The position numbers were made by a program, and so were the translations under genes. Below the pieces are notes generated by a model, which saw only the letters and a list, made by a program, of their open reading frames with translations, did no database searches and had not been told where the DNA came from. A stretch of 49,312 nt of DNA from Brucella daejeonensis (GTDB taxonomy: Bacteria; Pseudomonadota; Alphaproteobacteria; Rhizobiales; Rhizobiaceae), in assembly GCF_014199265.1 (NCBI RefSeq), contig NZ_JACIJG010000025.1:1-49312 (forward strand). Reading direction: 5' to 3'. Below are positions 40,639 through 49,312 of this stretch, piece by piece. Numbering within the stretch: the stretch's first letter is position 1; each line of letters opens with the position of its first letter.

Positions 40639-42810
40639 TCACGAGGCCTGTTTCAGCTCCAGACGGCGGCGATGCAGGACCGGTTCGGTGTAGCCGTTCG
40701 GCTGTTCGCGACCCTTGAAGACCAGGTCACAGGCCGCCTGGAAGGCGATGGACTTGTCGAAATCGGCTGCCATCGGGCGGTAGAGCGGATCGCCTTCATT
40801 CTGTTTGTCCACCACAGCGGCCATGCGCTGCATGGTTTCCATGACCTGATTTTCCGAAACCACGCCGTGATAAAGCCAGTTGGCGATGTGCTGCGCGGAA
40901 ATGCGCAGGGTTGCACGATCTTCCATCAGGCCGACATTGTTGATGTCGGGAACCTTGGAGCAACCGACGCCCTGATCGACCCAGCGCACGACATAGCCCA
41001 GAATGCCTTGCGCATTGTTGTCGATCTCTTTCTGAATGTCTTCCGGCGTCCAGTTCGGGCGGCTTGCCACCGGCACGGACAGGATGTCGTCGAGCTTGGC
41101 GCGCGGACGGCTTTTCAGGGTCGCCTGAACGGCTGCAACATCGATCTGGTGGTAATGCGTGGCGTGCAGCGTGGCGGCGGTCGGCGAGGGCACCCATGCG
41201 GTGTTGGCGCCAGCCTTGGGATGGCCTATCTTCTGCTCCAGCATCGCGGCCATCAGGTCGGGCATGGCCCACATGCCTTTGCCGATCTGCGCATGGCCTG
41301 AAAGGCCGCATTCCAGACCGATATCGACGTTCCACTGTTCGTAGGCGCCGATCCACGCGGCCTGCTTCATGTCGCCCTTGCGGATCATCGGGCCAGCTTC
41401 CATCGAGGTGTGGATTTCATCGCCGGTGCGGTCGAGGAAGCCGGTATTGATGAAGACGACGCGATCTTTTGCGGCGCGGATGGCTTCCTTGAGGTTGACC
41501 GTCGTGCGGCGTTCCTCGTCCATGATGCCGATCTTCAGCGTGTTCGGCTTCATGCCGAGCATTTCTTCCGTGCGGGTGAAAAGCTCGTTGGCGAAAGCCA
41601 CTTCTTCCGGCCCGTGCATCTTCGGCTTGACGATATAGACCGAGCCTTCGCGCGAATTCATGTGGCGACCGTTCGGGCCGATATCGTGCAGCGCGATGAG
41701 GCTCGTAAAGGCGGCATCCATGATGCCTTCGGGCACTTCATTGCCTTCGGCGTCCAGAATGGCCGGATTGGTCATCAGGTGGCCGACATTGCGCACCAGC
41801 ATCAGCGAACGGCCTTTCAGCGTCAGGTCGGAGCCGTCGGCGGCCTTGTAAGCCCGGTCGCCATTGAGGCGGCGGGTCATCTGCCTGCCGTTCTTCTCGA
41901 ATGTGTCTTCCAGCTTGCCATTCATCAGGCCGAGCCAGTTGCGATAGGCCGCAACCTTGTCCTCGGCGTCGACGGCGGCAATCGAATCCTCGCAATCCTG
42001 AATCGTGCTGATGGCCGATTCCAGAACCATGTCGGCAATATGCGCCGGATCGGTCTTGCCGATCGGATGGTCGGCATTGACGACGATATCGACATGCATG
42101 TTGTTTTTCGCCAGCAGCACATTGGTCGGGCTGGCCTCGTCGCCATTATAGCCCTTGAACTGGCTGGCGTCTTTCAGAGCGGTTGCCGAACCGTTCGTGA
42201 GCGCGATTTCAAGCTGACCACTCTTAACGGCAAGGCCTGCAACATCGGCCCACGTGCCGGAAGCAAGCGGTGTGCTTTCGTCGAGGAAAGCCTTCGCCCA
42301 TGCAATGACCTTTTCGCCGCGCTTCGGATTGTAGCCCTTGCCCTTTTCCGCGCCATCGGCTTCGGAAATGGCGTCGGTGCCATAAAGCGCGTCATAGAGC
42401 GAACCCCAACGGGCATTGGCGGCATTGAGCGCATAGCGCGCATTCATAACCGGGACGACGAGCTGTGGACCGGCAATACGGGTGATTTCCGGATCGACAT
42501 TGGCGGTTGAAACCGTGAAGGCGCCGCCTTCCGGCAGGAGATAGCCGATTTCTTTCAGGAACTGCTGGTATTCGGCCTGCGAATAGCCCTTGTCGCGGTT
42601 CTGCTTGTACCAGTCGTCGATCCTGGCTTGCAGATCGTCACGCTTTTTCAGGAGGGCGCGGTTTTTCGGAGCAAGATCGCGAACGATTGCGGCAAACCCC
42701 TTCCAGAACTTCTCCGGCTCCACGCCGGTGCCGGGCGCGGCTTCCCCGGCCAGAAATTCCACCAGCTCAGGGGCAACACGCAAACCTTCGATCTCGACGT
42801 AATTGCTCAT
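40639..42810 (-). CDS. glcB: Malate synthase G
   Basis: Condenses glyoxylate and acetyl-CoA to malate, in the glyoxylate bypass. 723 residues, the normal length of isoform G. The catalytic TIM-barrel part has [84 protein letters not shown], and the active-site region [20 protein letters not shown]. The strong AAGGAGG ribosome site precedes ATG 42810. It runs on the minus strand and starts 138 bases away from gluQRS; probably a single unit. Confidence 0.97.
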   Translation of the reverse strand: MSNYVEIEGLRVAPELVEFLAGEAAPGTGVEPEKFWKGFAAIVRDLAPKNRALLKKRDDLQARIDDWYKQNRDKGYSQAEYQQFLKEIGYLLPEGGAFTVSTANVDPEITRIAGPQLVVPVMNARYALNAANARWGSLYDALYGTDAISEADGAEKGKGYNPKRGEKVIAWAKAFLDESTPLASGTWADVAGLAVKSGQLEIALTNGSATALKDASQFKGYNGDEASPTNVLLAKNNMHVDIVVNADHPIGKTDPAHIADMVLESAISTIQDCEDSIAAVDAEDKVAAYRNWLGLMNGKLEDTFEKNGRQMTRRLNGDRAYKAADGSDLTLKGRSLMLVRNVGHLMTNPAILDAEGNEVPEGIMDAAFTSLIALHDIGPNGRHMNSREGSVYIVKPKMHGPEEVAFANELFTRTEEMLGMKPNTLKIGIMDEERRTTVNLKEAIRAAKDRVVFINTGFLDRTGDEIHTSMEAGPMIRKGDMKQAAWIGAYEQWNVDIGLECGLSGHAQIGKGMWAMPDLMAAMLEQKIGHPKAGANTAWVPSPTAATLHATHYHQIDVAAVQATLKSRPRAKLDDILSVPVASRPNWTPEDIQKEIDNNAQGILGYVVRWVDQGVGCSKVPDINNVGLMEDRATLRISAQHIANWLYHGVVSENQVMETMQRMAAVVDKQNEGDPLYRPMAADFDKSIAFQAACDLVFKGREQPNGYTEPVLHRRRLELKQAS

Positions 42811-42948
42811 TGCTTGGCCTCCTTCAGAATAAACAGTTCCACCCGGCCTTCTTCAAGGCTGGTTACATATGTTCCTTGAACCGCTTTGGCGCAGTTTCGT
42901 CAATTGGCCGTTCGGCACATCATTTGTGACGCAGCGGCGAAAATCATT

Positions 42949-43824
42949 TCAGAGCTTGAGCCTGGCGCGAATGTCATCGGGCGTAAAACCCTGTTCGCGC
43001 AAGGACACGAGCGCCGTATCCTTGCGGCTTTTGGACAGTTTCAGCCCGTCGTCGCCGAGAACCAGATCGTGATGGTGATAGTTCGGCTCGGGAAGGCCGA
43101 GCAGCTTCTGCAAAAGGCGGTGCACCGAGGTCGCATGAAACAGGTCGCGCCCGCGCACGACATGGGTGACGCCTTGCAGCGCATCGTCCACCACGACGGA
43201 AAGATGATAGCTGGTCGGCGTGTCCTTGCGCGCGATCACCACATCGCCCCAGCGGGTGGGATCGGCGGCAATATTCAGGCTCTCACCATCTGGATCCGCG
43301 CCGCTTTCGGTCCAGAACAAGGGGTCCCCCACGGCTGCAAGCGCCTTCTCCATGTCGAGCCGCCAGGCATAGGGCGCGCCAGAAACAATACGGTCGAGCC
43401 GCTCGTTTTCGCTCAACTCCCGCTCTCCCATGGGGTAAAGCGGCGTTCCGTCCGGGTCGGATGGCCATGCCTCTCCCTTGGCCAAAGCTTGTCCGATGCG
43501 TTCGCGTACCTCGCCGCGGCTGAGAAAGGCCGGATAGACGAGGCCCTTGTCGGCAAGTTTCGTGAGCGCATTGCGATATTCGCCAAAATGTTCCGACTGG
43601 CGGCGCACCGGCGTTTCCCATGTCAGCCCCAGCCAGCGGAGATCGTCATAGATGCCCTGTTCGAGCGCGGGCGTGCAGCGCGCCGTGTCGATATCTTCCA
43701 TACGCAGGAGAAAACGCCCGCCGCTTTCCTTCGCCATGCGCGCATTGAGAAGAGCGGAATAGGCGTGACCGAGATGCAGTCGGCCATTGGGGCTTGGCGC
43801 GAAGCGAAAGACAGGTCGGGTCAT
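42949..43824 (-). CDS. gluQ: Glutamyl-Q tRNA(Asp) synthetase GluQRS
   Basis: Charges the queuosine of tRNA-Asp with glutamate; a paralogue of the catalytic part of GltX without the anticodon-binding domain. 291 residues. The HIGH-type motif is HLGH at 17-20 (RFAPSPNGRLHLGHA), and the KMSKS-type motif is KLSKS at 262-266. The zinc-binding Cys set seen in some members is not evident. Start ATG 43824. It is divergent from the DNA glycosylase. Confidence 0.93.
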   Translation of the reverse strand: MTRPVFRFAPSPNGRLHLGHAYSALLNARMAKESGGRFLLRMEDIDTARCTPALEQGIYDDLRWLGLTWETPVRRQSEHFGEYRNALTKLADKGLVYPAFLSRGEVRERIGQALAKGEAWPSDPDGTPLYPMGERELSENERLDRIVSGAPYAWRLDMEKALAAVGDPLFWTESGADPDGESLNIAADPTRWGDVVIARKDTPTSYHLSVVVDDALQGVTHVVRGRDLFHATSVHRLLQKLLGLPEPNYHHHDLVLGDDGLKLSKSRKDTALVSLREQGFTPDDIRARLKL

Positions 43825-43927
43825 GGTGGGTTGTCAGTGTCGGTTGCCAGGGTCGGTTGCCAGAGTCAGTTGAATGTCATCTGGTTGCATTGCTACGATG
43901 CGGGACCGAATAAGGAAAGGCCGAACC

Positions 43928-44572
43928 ATGCGGCGAATAGACAGTCTGGACGACATTGCGGCGGGGCTTGAGGCGCTGGTGCTGTCCGATGAACGGCTTG
44001 CCGATATACGCAGCCGCTCCCACGCCGTGCCGCTGCGCCGTTCGCCGCCGGGTTTTGAAAGCCTTGCCTCGATCATCGTCGCGCAGCAGGTTTCGACCGC
44101 AAGTGCCGCCGCCATATGGGGCAGGCTGAAACAGGCGATCGATCCGCTGACGCCGGAAGCCTATATGGCGGGCGGCGAGGAGGCGTGGCGTCTGGCCGGC
44201 CTTTCGCGACCCAAACAAAGGACGCTGCTGGCGGTCAGCCAGGCATTGACGGAAGACCGCATCGACCTGCACGGGCTTTGCGACCTGCCCGCCGAGGAAG
44301 CCATCGCCGCGCTGACCGCTATAAAGGGCATCGGCCCGTGGACAGCGGAGGTCTATCTGCTGTTCGCCGCCGGTCACCCGGATGTGTTTCCGGCGGGCGA
44401 TGTGGCTCTGCAGACGGCTGTCGGCCATGCCTTTTCGCATGAGACGCGGCCCGACGCGGCGGCCCTTCGGCTGCTGGCGCAGGACTGGGCGCCGTGGCGC
44501 GGCGTGGCGGCGCGTCTTTTCTGGGCTTATTATGCGGCGATCAAGGGGCGCGAGGCCGCTCCGCTCCTCTGA
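43928..44572 (+). CDS. DNA-3-methyladenine glycosylase II (AlkA-like)
   Basis: Removes alkylated bases from DNA. 214 residues, shorter than E. coli AlkA because the N-terminal domain is missing, as in many alphaproteobacterial members. The helix-hairpin-helix AIKGIGPWTAEVYLL (131-145) is followed by the catalytic Asp158 in DVFPAGDVALQ. FESLASIIVAQQVS near 43-56 is the conserved early helix. ATG 43928 follows AAGGAAAGG. The gene is divergent from gluQRS. Confidence 0.92.
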   Translation: MRRIDSLDDIAAGLEALVLSDERLADIRSRSHAVPLRRSPPGFESLASIIVAQQVSTASAAAIWGRLKQAIDPLTPEAYMAGGEEAWRLAGLSRPKQRTLLAVSQALTEDRIDLHGLCDLPAEEAIAALTAIKGIGPWTAEVYLLFAAGHPDVFPAGDVALQTAVGHAFSHETRPDAAALRLLAQDWAPWRGVAARLFWAYYAAIKGREAAPLL

Positions 44573-44835
44573 CAATCTTGCGTGTTTCGCCGTCTCCAAA
44601 TGCGTTTCCGCTTCACAATCCTGTCACGTGAGGATTACATTATCCGCATCGGCTGATGACGGTATTTCGATTCGCAGAAGCTTGATTCGTCTGCGTATTG
44701 CAGTCCGTCCTCATGAAGTCTGGAGCGTCGTTGCCGCGCCCGAAACATGGACGCGCGGCGCTCCGCTCAAGAGCGCAATTCCGCATGGAAAGCCATTCGC
44801 ACTTTTCTTCCGGAATTGCCTGAAGGAGGTGCGCC

Positions 44836-45408
44836 TTGAATGTTGCCGTCTCTCCCCGGACCGTTTCGACGAGCGGCCTGCCCGCGCTGGTCCTCAATGC
44901 GGATTATCGCCCGCTCAGCTATTATCCCCTGTCGCTGTGGTCCTGGCAGGACGCGATCAAGGCGGTGTTCCTCGAACGCGTGAATATCGTGGCCGAATAC
45001 GACCAGATCGTATCCTCGCCCTCGTTTTCCATGCGCGTTCCGAGCGTGATCTGCCTGAAGGATTATGTGAAGCCGCCGCGCTATCCCGCGTTCACGCGCT
45101 TCAATGTCTTCCTGCGCGACCGCTTCGAATGCCAGTATTGCGGCTCGCCGCACGACCTGACCTTCGATCACGTCATCCCGCGTTGCCATGGCGGCGAGAC
45201 GACGTGGGAAAATGTGGTCGCCGCCTGCTCGCCATGCAATCTGCGCAAAGGGGGCCTGATGCCCGCTGCCGCCCATATGTGGCCGCGCCAGAAAGCCGTC
45301 ATGCCGACCGTGCAGGACCTGCACAATAATGGCCGTCTTTTCCCGCCCAACCATCTCCACGATAGCTGGCTCGATTTCCTTTATTGGGATGTCGAACTGG
45401 AGCCTTAG
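44836..45408 (+). CDS. HNH endonuclease-family protein
   Basis: 190 residues. FECQYCGSPHDLTFDHVIPRCHGGETTWENVVAACSPCNLRKG (about 95-138) is a complete HNH fold: two CxxC zinc knuckles, the catalytic DHVIPR histidine, and the Asn. The N-terminal part (LVLNADYRPLSYYPLSLWSWQDA) and FLERVNIV match stand-alone HNH proteins common in alphaproteobacteria. It is not linked to an intron or intein. Its cellular role is unknown. ATG 44836 follows AAGGAGG closely. Confidence 0.88.
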   Translation: MNVAVSPRTVSTSGLPALVLNADYRPLSYYPLSLWSWQDAIKAVFLERVNIVAEYDQIVSSPSFSMRVPSVICLKDYVKPPRYPAFTRFNVFLRDRFECQYCGSPHDLTFDHVIPRCHGGETTWENVVAACSPCNLRKGGLMPAAAHMWPRQKAVMPTVQDLHNNGRLFPPNHLHDSWLDFLYWDVELEP

Positions 45409-45425
45409 CCCCCGCAGTTTTTCCC

Positions 45426-45950
45426 TTACTTTTCACCCTTTGCAAAAGCGCCGTAGTAGCCGATGGCTGCAAAGAGCAGGCTTGCGACCACGTTCCATCC
45501 GGCAAAGGACAGGCCGAGGAAATAACCCGGCGCGCTGTCACATGCGGGCGGACGCGTGGCGTTGAGGTCGCTCAGGAGATTGCCCGCATCGAGCGTGACC
45601 TTCATCGTCGCCGCGCTGCAATCGATCGGTCCCGGCCAGTATTTCAGCTCGACGCCCGTGTGGTAGACGGCAAGCGCCAGACCGTAGGTCATCAGAAGCG
45701 CGCCGATCAGGATCAGGCCGCGTGTCAGGATCGGCGGCCATTTCAACCCATAGGAAAGCCATGCGGCTGCCAGCACCGGGACGCCGATATAATAGGGGGT
45801 GCGTTGCTCAAGGCAGAGCTTGCACGGCATGAAACCCGCAAGATGCTCGAAACCGAGCGCGGTGCCGACGGTCGCGGCAAGTCCCACCGTCATGATGCCG
45901 GCAGTCCATGCCTGAATTTTGCCGGTCGGGTTGTTGAGCGCAAATGCCAT
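45426..45950 (-). CDS. dsbB: Disulfide bond formation protein DsbB
   Basis: A quinone-coupled membrane oxidase that recharges DsbA. 174 residues, four spans. The first redox pair is C43-K-L-C46 (FMPCKLCLEQR), the second is C111 and C137 on the second periplasmic loop. These match the DsbB family. No dsbA partner is adjacent. It converges with the HNH gene at 18 bases and is preceded by a palindrome at 45996-46013. Confidence 0.92.
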   Translation of the reverse strand: MAFALNNPTGKIQAWTAGIMTVGLAATVGTALGFEHLAGFMPCKLCLEQRTPYYIGVPVLAAAWLSYGLKWPPILTRGLILIGALLMTYGLALAVYHTGVELKYWPGPIDCSAATMKVTLDAGNLLSDLNATRPPACDSAPGYFLGLSFAGWNVVASLLFAAIGYYGAFAKGEK

Positions 45951-45995
45951 ATGCGTTTCCCTGACGTAACTCGTGAAGTGAACTTAGGTTGAAAT

Positions 45996-46013
45996 GTTTG
46001 GTTGGTTCCAAAC
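45996..46013. promoter_or_regulatory. Palindrome upstream of dsbB
   Basis: GTTTGG and CCAAAC are exact mirrors with a six-base TTGGTT spacer. It lies 46 bases ahead of the dsbB start. It could be an operator for dsbB, or the end of a transcript from the next gene, as an A/T-rich tract follows. Confidence 0.35.
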
Positions 46014-46042
46014 AAAAATTTTTGACTGTCTTGAGGCGACGA

Positions 46043-46633
46043 TCAGGCGTGGAGATATTTTACCGCCACAAAAAGCCCGATCAGAACAATTGCCACGCAG
46101 CTTGCGATAAGACCCAGGCGTTTTTCGATGAATTCGCGGATCGGTTCGCCATAGCGGCGCAAGAGCCATGCCAGGAAATAGAACCGCGCGCCGCGCGCCG
46201 CGATGGCCGAGGCGATGAACAGCCAGATATTGACGCCCGCCGCACCCGACAGGATTGTCACGACCTTGATCGGCGGAAGATGCGCCAGCCCGGAGGTGAT
46301 GAGCAGCAGCAAAATGGTGTCCGCGCTGGTCGTGCCGCGCAATTGCTCGAACGTGTCGAGCTTACCATACATTTCCAGAACCGGCTTCGCGATCTGCTCA
46401 TAGGCATGATAGCCGATATACCAGCCCGCAATGCCGCCCAGAACCGAAGCTGCCGTCGCGATGAAGGCATAGCGCCATGCGCGTTCGGGCCGTGCGAGCG
46501 CCATGGGCAGGAACAGGACGTCGGCGGGCACGAGAAAGACCGAGCTTTCTATGAAGGCAATGATGGCAAGCCACCATTCGGCGGATTTTCTGGCGGCAAG
46601 CGAAATCGTCCAATCGTAAAGGCGGCGCAGCAT
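46043..46633 (-). CDS. YqaA-family (DedA-like) membrane protein
   Basis: 196 residues with about five spans. ESSVFLVPADVLFLPMALARPERAWRYAFIAT and GGIAGWYIGYHAYEQIAKP have the SNARE-associated/VTT pattern, with the Gly-rich re-entrant loop. LAHLPPIKVVTILSGAAGVNIWLFIASAIAARGARFYFLAW is the second re-entrant part. Family members move phospholipids or affect membrane potential. It is on the same strand as dsbB, 93 bases ahead of its start, so may be cotranscribed. Confidence 0.85.
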   Translation of the reverse strand: MLRRLYDWTISLAARKSAEWWLAIIAFIESSVFLVPADVLFLPMALARPERAWRYAFIATAASVLGGIAGWYIGYHAYEQIAKPVLEMYGKLDTFEQLRGTTSADTILLLLITSGLAHLPPIKVVTILSGAAGVNIWLFIASAIAARGARFYFLAWLLRRYGEPIREFIEKRLGLIASCVAIVLIGLFVAVKYLHA

Positions 46634-46699
46634 GGAATGTCCGGATTTTGGCGGCGAAGAGCCGTTGTTGCGGTTGCACCGTCTATAATAAAGAAAGGC

Positions 46700-46716
46700 G
46701 GCGCAAACAATGCGCC
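46700..46716 (-). terminator. Weak terminator after gabD
   Basis: On the minus strand GGCGCA, loop TTGTT, TGCGCC is followed by GCCTTTCTTTATT, 25 bases after the gabD stop. The stem has six pairs only. Confidence 0.5.
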
Positions 46717-46740
46717 ATCCCCTTTTGCTTCATATATCGT

Positions 46741-48192
46741 TCAGCGCTTGTAGGCGCTGCAAATATATTTGGTTTCGAGATATTCCTCGATGCCGTATTT
46801 GGAGCCTTCGCGGCCAAGACCCGATTGCTTCACGCCGCCGAAGGGCGCGACTTCATTGGAAATGAGGCCGGTATTGTGGCCGACCATGCCATATTCGAGG
46901 CCTTCGCCGACCCGGATCGCGCGGCTGAAATTCTCCGTATAGAAGTAGGCCGCCAAACCGAAGATCGTGTCGTTCGCCATGGCGATGACTTCCTCTTCCG
47001 TGTCGAAGGCGAAGAGGGGCGCGAGAGGGCCGAAGGTTTCCTCTTTGGCCACGATCATGTCGGAGGTGACGCCCGTCAGCACGCCGGGTTCGAAGAACAG
47101 CCCGCCCAGTTCCTTGCCGCCGGTGATGAGCTTCGCGCCCTTCGAGACGGCGTCTTCTATATGGGCCTTGACCTTGGTGATGGCCTTTGGCTCGATCATC
47201 GGGCCGATGACCACGCCCGGTTCCGTGCCGTTGCCGACCTTGAGCGCTTTGACCTTGGCCGCAAGCTTTTCGGCGAATTTGTCATAGACGCCGCGCTGGA
47301 CATAGATGCGGTTGGCGCAGACGCAGGTTTGCCCGGCATTGCGGTACTTGGAGATCATGGCGCCCTCGACAGCCGCGTCGAGATCGGCGTCGTCAAACAC
47401 GATGAAGGGCGCGTTGCCGCCCAGTTCCAACGAGATGCGCTTGATGGTCGGCGCGCATTGCGCCATCAGCAGGCGACCGACCTGCGTCGAACCGGTGAAG
47501 GAGAGTTTACGCACCGTTTCGCTGCCGGTCAGTTCAGCGCCGATTTCCGTTGCCTTGCCGGTCACGATCTGGAGAACACCCGCTGGGATGCCGGCTTTTT
47601 CGGCCAGGACACCGAGCGCCAGCGCCGTCAGCGGCGTGAGGTCGGCGGGGCGAACGATCATGGTGCAGCCGGCGGCAAGGGCAGGTGCTGCCTTGCGGGT
47701 GATCATCGCTGCCGGAAAATTCCACGGTGTGATTGCCGCCGTCACGCCGACCGGCTGGCGGATGACCGTCAGGCGCTGGCCGTTCTGCGGGGCAGGGATG
47801 GTGTCGCCATAGACGCGCTTTGCCTCTTCCGCGAACCATTCGATGAAGGAGGCGGCATAAAGAACCTCGCCGCGCGCTTCCGCCAGCGGCTTGCCCTGTT
47901 CCGATGTCATGATGAGGGCGATATCGTCAGCATTGGCCACGATCAGCTCGAACCATTTGCGCAGGATGGCCGCGCGCTCCTTGGCGGTTTTGGCCGCCCA
48001 TGCGGGGAAGGCCTTTGCCGAAGCATCGATGGTTTCCCTGATGGTGGCGGCCGACAGGGAGGGAACCGTGCCGACGACCGAGCCGTCGGCTGGATTGGTC
48101 ACGTCGATGGTTGCGCCGTCGGCGGCGTCGATCCAGCGACCGTTCACGAGGCATTGCGATTTGAGCAGCGAGGCGTCTTTCAAGGCGAGCAT
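46741..48192 (-). CDS. gabD: NAD(P)-dependent succinate-semialdehyde dehydrogenase
   Basis: Oxidises succinate semialdehyde to succinate, the last step of GABA breakdown. 483 residues, the normal length. The catalytic Glu is in SLELGGNAPFIVFDDADLD and the catalytic Cys in GQTCVCANR; ITPWNFPAAMITRKAAPALAAGC and FTGSTQVG form the cofactor site. Close relatives act on glutarate semialdehyde, so the substrate is not certain. ATG 48192 (MLALKDASLL) is used. It is divergent from the IclR regulator, which probably controls it through the palindromes at 48227-48257. Confidence 0.9.
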   Translation of the reverse strand: MLALKDASLLKSQCLVNGRWIDAADGATIDVTNPADGSVVGTVPSLSAATIRETIDASAKAFPAWAAKTAKERAAILRKWFELIVANADDIALIMTSEQGKPLAEARGEVLYAASFIEWFAEEAKRVYGDTIPAPQNGQRLTVIRQPVGVTAAITPWNFPAAMITRKAAPALAAGCTMIVRPADLTPLTALALGVLAEKAGIPAGVLQIVTGKATEIGAELTGSETVRKLSFTGSTQVGRLLMAQCAPTIKRISLELGGNAPFIVFDDADLDAAVEGAMISKYRNAGQTCVCANRIYVQRGVYDKFAEKLAAKVKALKVGNGTEPGVVIGPMIEPKAITKVKAHIEDAVSKGAKLITGGKELGGLFFEPGVLTGVTSDMIVAKEETFGPLAPLFAFDTEEEVIAMANDTIFGLAAYFYTENFSRAIRVGEGLEYGMVGHNTGLISNEVAPFGGVKQSGLGREGSKYGIEEYLETKYICSAYKR

Positions 48193-48226
48193 AGCGATAT
48201 TCCATTCCTCTTGCGCTAAGAGACTG

Positions 48227-48257
48227 TTCAGTATATTGAACGCATTACGATATATCG
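48227..48257. promoter_or_regulatory. Two palindromes in the gabD/IclR divergent promoter
   Basis: TTCA-GTATAT-TGAA (48227-48240) and CGATATATCG (48248-48257) lie side by side with 19 bases between centres. IclR proteins bind short palindromic or direct sites between divergent genes; these are good candidates. Confidence 0.55.
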
Positions 48258-48312
48258 AATTAAACAGGCCGGGGTGATGAAAGTCAATCGGCCAAGGGGG
48301 TGCGCTGTGGTC

Positions 48313-49122
48313 ATGAATAAAACGGAGACAGGGGTGGAGAGTTCCCGGAAACTGGTTCCCGCCGTCATGCGCGCGGCGCAGATACTGGACCGGATCGCGC
48401 GCGCGGCGCAGGGCGGCGGCACGATGGAGGAGCTCAAGCTTTCGGATCTCGCGCGCCAGACCGGCTTGCCCAAGAGTAGCGTGCACGGACTGTGCCAGAC
48501 GCTGGTGCATCTGAAACTGCTGAAGCTCAATGGCGATGGCAGTTTTACCATGGGGCCGCAATCGGTGCGCTGGGCGAATGTGTTTCTGAGCGGCAGTGAT
48601 ATCGTCGATGCATTTCATGAGGCGGTTGCGGGGGCGGAAGGGCTGGGCGCTTACACCTTGACGCTGTCGCATCTGGAAGGACCGGAAGTCATCTATCTGT
48701 CGTGCCGCAATTCGACCGCCCCGCTCGGAATCACATTCCGCATCGGAATGCGCGTACCGGCGATCTTCACCGCGACCGGCAAAGCCATGCTGGCGGTCAT
48801 GCCGCCGCAGGAACTGGCGCGCCATATGCCGTCCGACTGGCCGCAACCGATCACCCCGGCAAGCGTCGCCTCTCCCGATGCGCTTCAGGTCGAACTGGCG
48901 GAGGTGAGGGCGAGGGGCTATTCGGTCGATAATGGCCAGTTGCGTGAAGGCGTGTTCTGTATAGGCGCCGCGATCTGCGATCGACCGCACCATCCCGTCG
49001 CGGGGATCGCTCTTTCCATGATGGCTGCCGAGGCGCGTCCCGATATCATGCACCATATGGGCAGGCGTCTGCGCGCGCTCGCCGACGATGTGACCGAACG
49101 CATGGGATGGCTCGCCGTCTGA
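48313..49122 (+). CDS. IclR-family transcriptional regulator
   Basis: 269 residues. The N-terminal winged helix (VPAVMRAAQILDRIAR, then LSDLARQTGLPKSSVHGLCQTLVHLKLL) and the C-terminal effector-binding domain (RIGMRVPAIFTATGKAMLA, YSVDNGQLREGVFCIGAAICD) are clear. Such regulators sense small organic acids. It is divergent from gabD, so succinate semialdehyde or GABA-related control is likely. ATG 48313 (MNKTETG) follows AAGGGGG; an in-frame ATG at 48274 is a less likely start. Confidence 0.92.
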   Translation: MNKTETGVESSRKLVPAVMRAAQILDRIARAAQGGGTMEELKLSDLARQTGLPKSSVHGLCQTLVHLKLLKLNGDGSFTMGPQSVRWANVFLSGSDIVDAFHEAVAGAEGLGAYTLTLSHLEGPEVIYLSCRNSTAPLGITFRIGMRVPAIFTATGKAMLAVMPPQELARHMPSDWPQPITPASVASPDALQVELAEVRARGYSVDNGQLREGVFCIGAAICDRPHHPVAGIALSMMAAEARPDIMHHMGRRLRALADDVTERMGWLAV

Positions 49123-49204
49123 AACGCGAGAAAGCCGCTTTCGGATCGCTGCGTCGATGTCTCGACCTGTGGAAAGAAAAATCCTGATTTTTTGAAAAAC
49201 TGCG

Positions 49205-49233
49205 TTGACAGTTTCGCTTGGCGGGGTCTATAT
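49205..49233 (+). promoter_or_regulatory. Strong sigma-70 promoter, possibly of an rRNA operon beyond the edge
   Basis: TTGACA (49205-49210), 17 bases, CTATAT (49228-49233), then GGCGCCAC. A second TTGACT appears at 49303-49308 just before the window ends. No open frame follows. The GC-rich base context after the -10 (TGGCGCC) resembles strong rhizobial stable-RNA promoters, so an rRNA operon to the right is my guess. Confidence 0.6.
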
Positions 49234-49312
49234 GGCGCCACAACGAGGGCGGCGACGCTGCTAGCGGCAGGTTGCTTCGTCCTTGAGTTCTGGTGAAAGC
49301 GGTTGACTTTGG

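Noticed and set aside
46648..48219. 523-residue plus-strand frame over gabD
   Set aside because: Antisense shadow with Arg/Asp/Gly-rich composition; gabD motifs on the other strand are complete.
48193..49056. 288-residue N-terminal extension of the gabD frame
   Set aside because: It is antisense to the IclR regulator. The family starts at MLALKDASLL, and the promoter palindromes lie within the extension.

Overview
The window reads as chromosomal DNA of an alphaproteobacterium of the Hyphomicrobiales, most likely Brucella in the broad sense (including former Ochrobactrum). The evidence is a serC leader RNA ahead of serC-serA, the phyR / nepR-ecfG general-stress locus, an RpoH1-type heat-shock sigma factor, a Mur-type Fur regulator, an Irr-type iron control element ahead of mbfA, and Bru-RS-like palindromic repeats. 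GC content is high and codon use is even, except for an AT-rich patch at about 17.7-18.9 kb around the start of a large autotransporter. I rest the genus on gene content and remembered family features, not on a database search.

Layout. 0-6.5 kb: the tail of an IS630-like transposase, a BASS-family transporter, the serine operon (serC, serA), a GNAT protein and purA. 6.5-13.3 kb: an unrecognised one-span membrane protein, an exported inorganic pyrophosphatase, a divergent GlxA-type regulator/rhodanese pair, rpoH, an RluD-type pseudouridine synthase and a DUF6476-like protein. 13.4-18.9 kb: tRNA-Glu(CTC) followed by a type V autotransporter of about 1,700 residues. 18.9-26.2 kb: the regulator Mur, then the general stress response block: an HWE kinase, a DUF1328 peptide, PhyR, NepR, the sigma factor EcfG, a CHASE3 sensor kinase and two small membrane-stress proteins. 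26.4-33 kb: exbB-exbD-tonB, an exported phosphodiester glycosidase and macA-macB. 33-39.6 kb: dut, an Lrp-type regulator, a DUF6356/class II amidotransferase pair, mbfA, an MFS transporter and a SulP transporter. 39.8-49.3 kb: a PAT-like acetyltransferase, a Bru-RS pair, glcB, gluQRS, an AlkA-like glycosylase, an HNH nuclease, dsbB, a YqaA-like protein, gabD with a divergent IclR regulator, and at the right edge a strong promoter resembling those of rhizobial rRNA operons.

How parts work together. PhyR, NepR and EcfG form the partner-switching cascade; EcfG-type promoters (GGAAC-N16/17-CGTT) can be read ahead of phyR and the DUF1328 gene, and a weaker one ahead of nepR-ecfG. Metal control is a second theme: Mur with a palindrome in front of it, TonB energisation with a possible RirA-type site, and MbfA with a perfect iron control element. 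Most remaining genes are housekeeping. I did not find a phage, CRISPR array, toxin-antitoxin pair or recognisable defence system. The most interesting unexplained items are the 467-residue protein at 6.7 kb, the terminator-ended non-coding stretch after mur, the internally duplicated autotransporter, and several ordered repeats.
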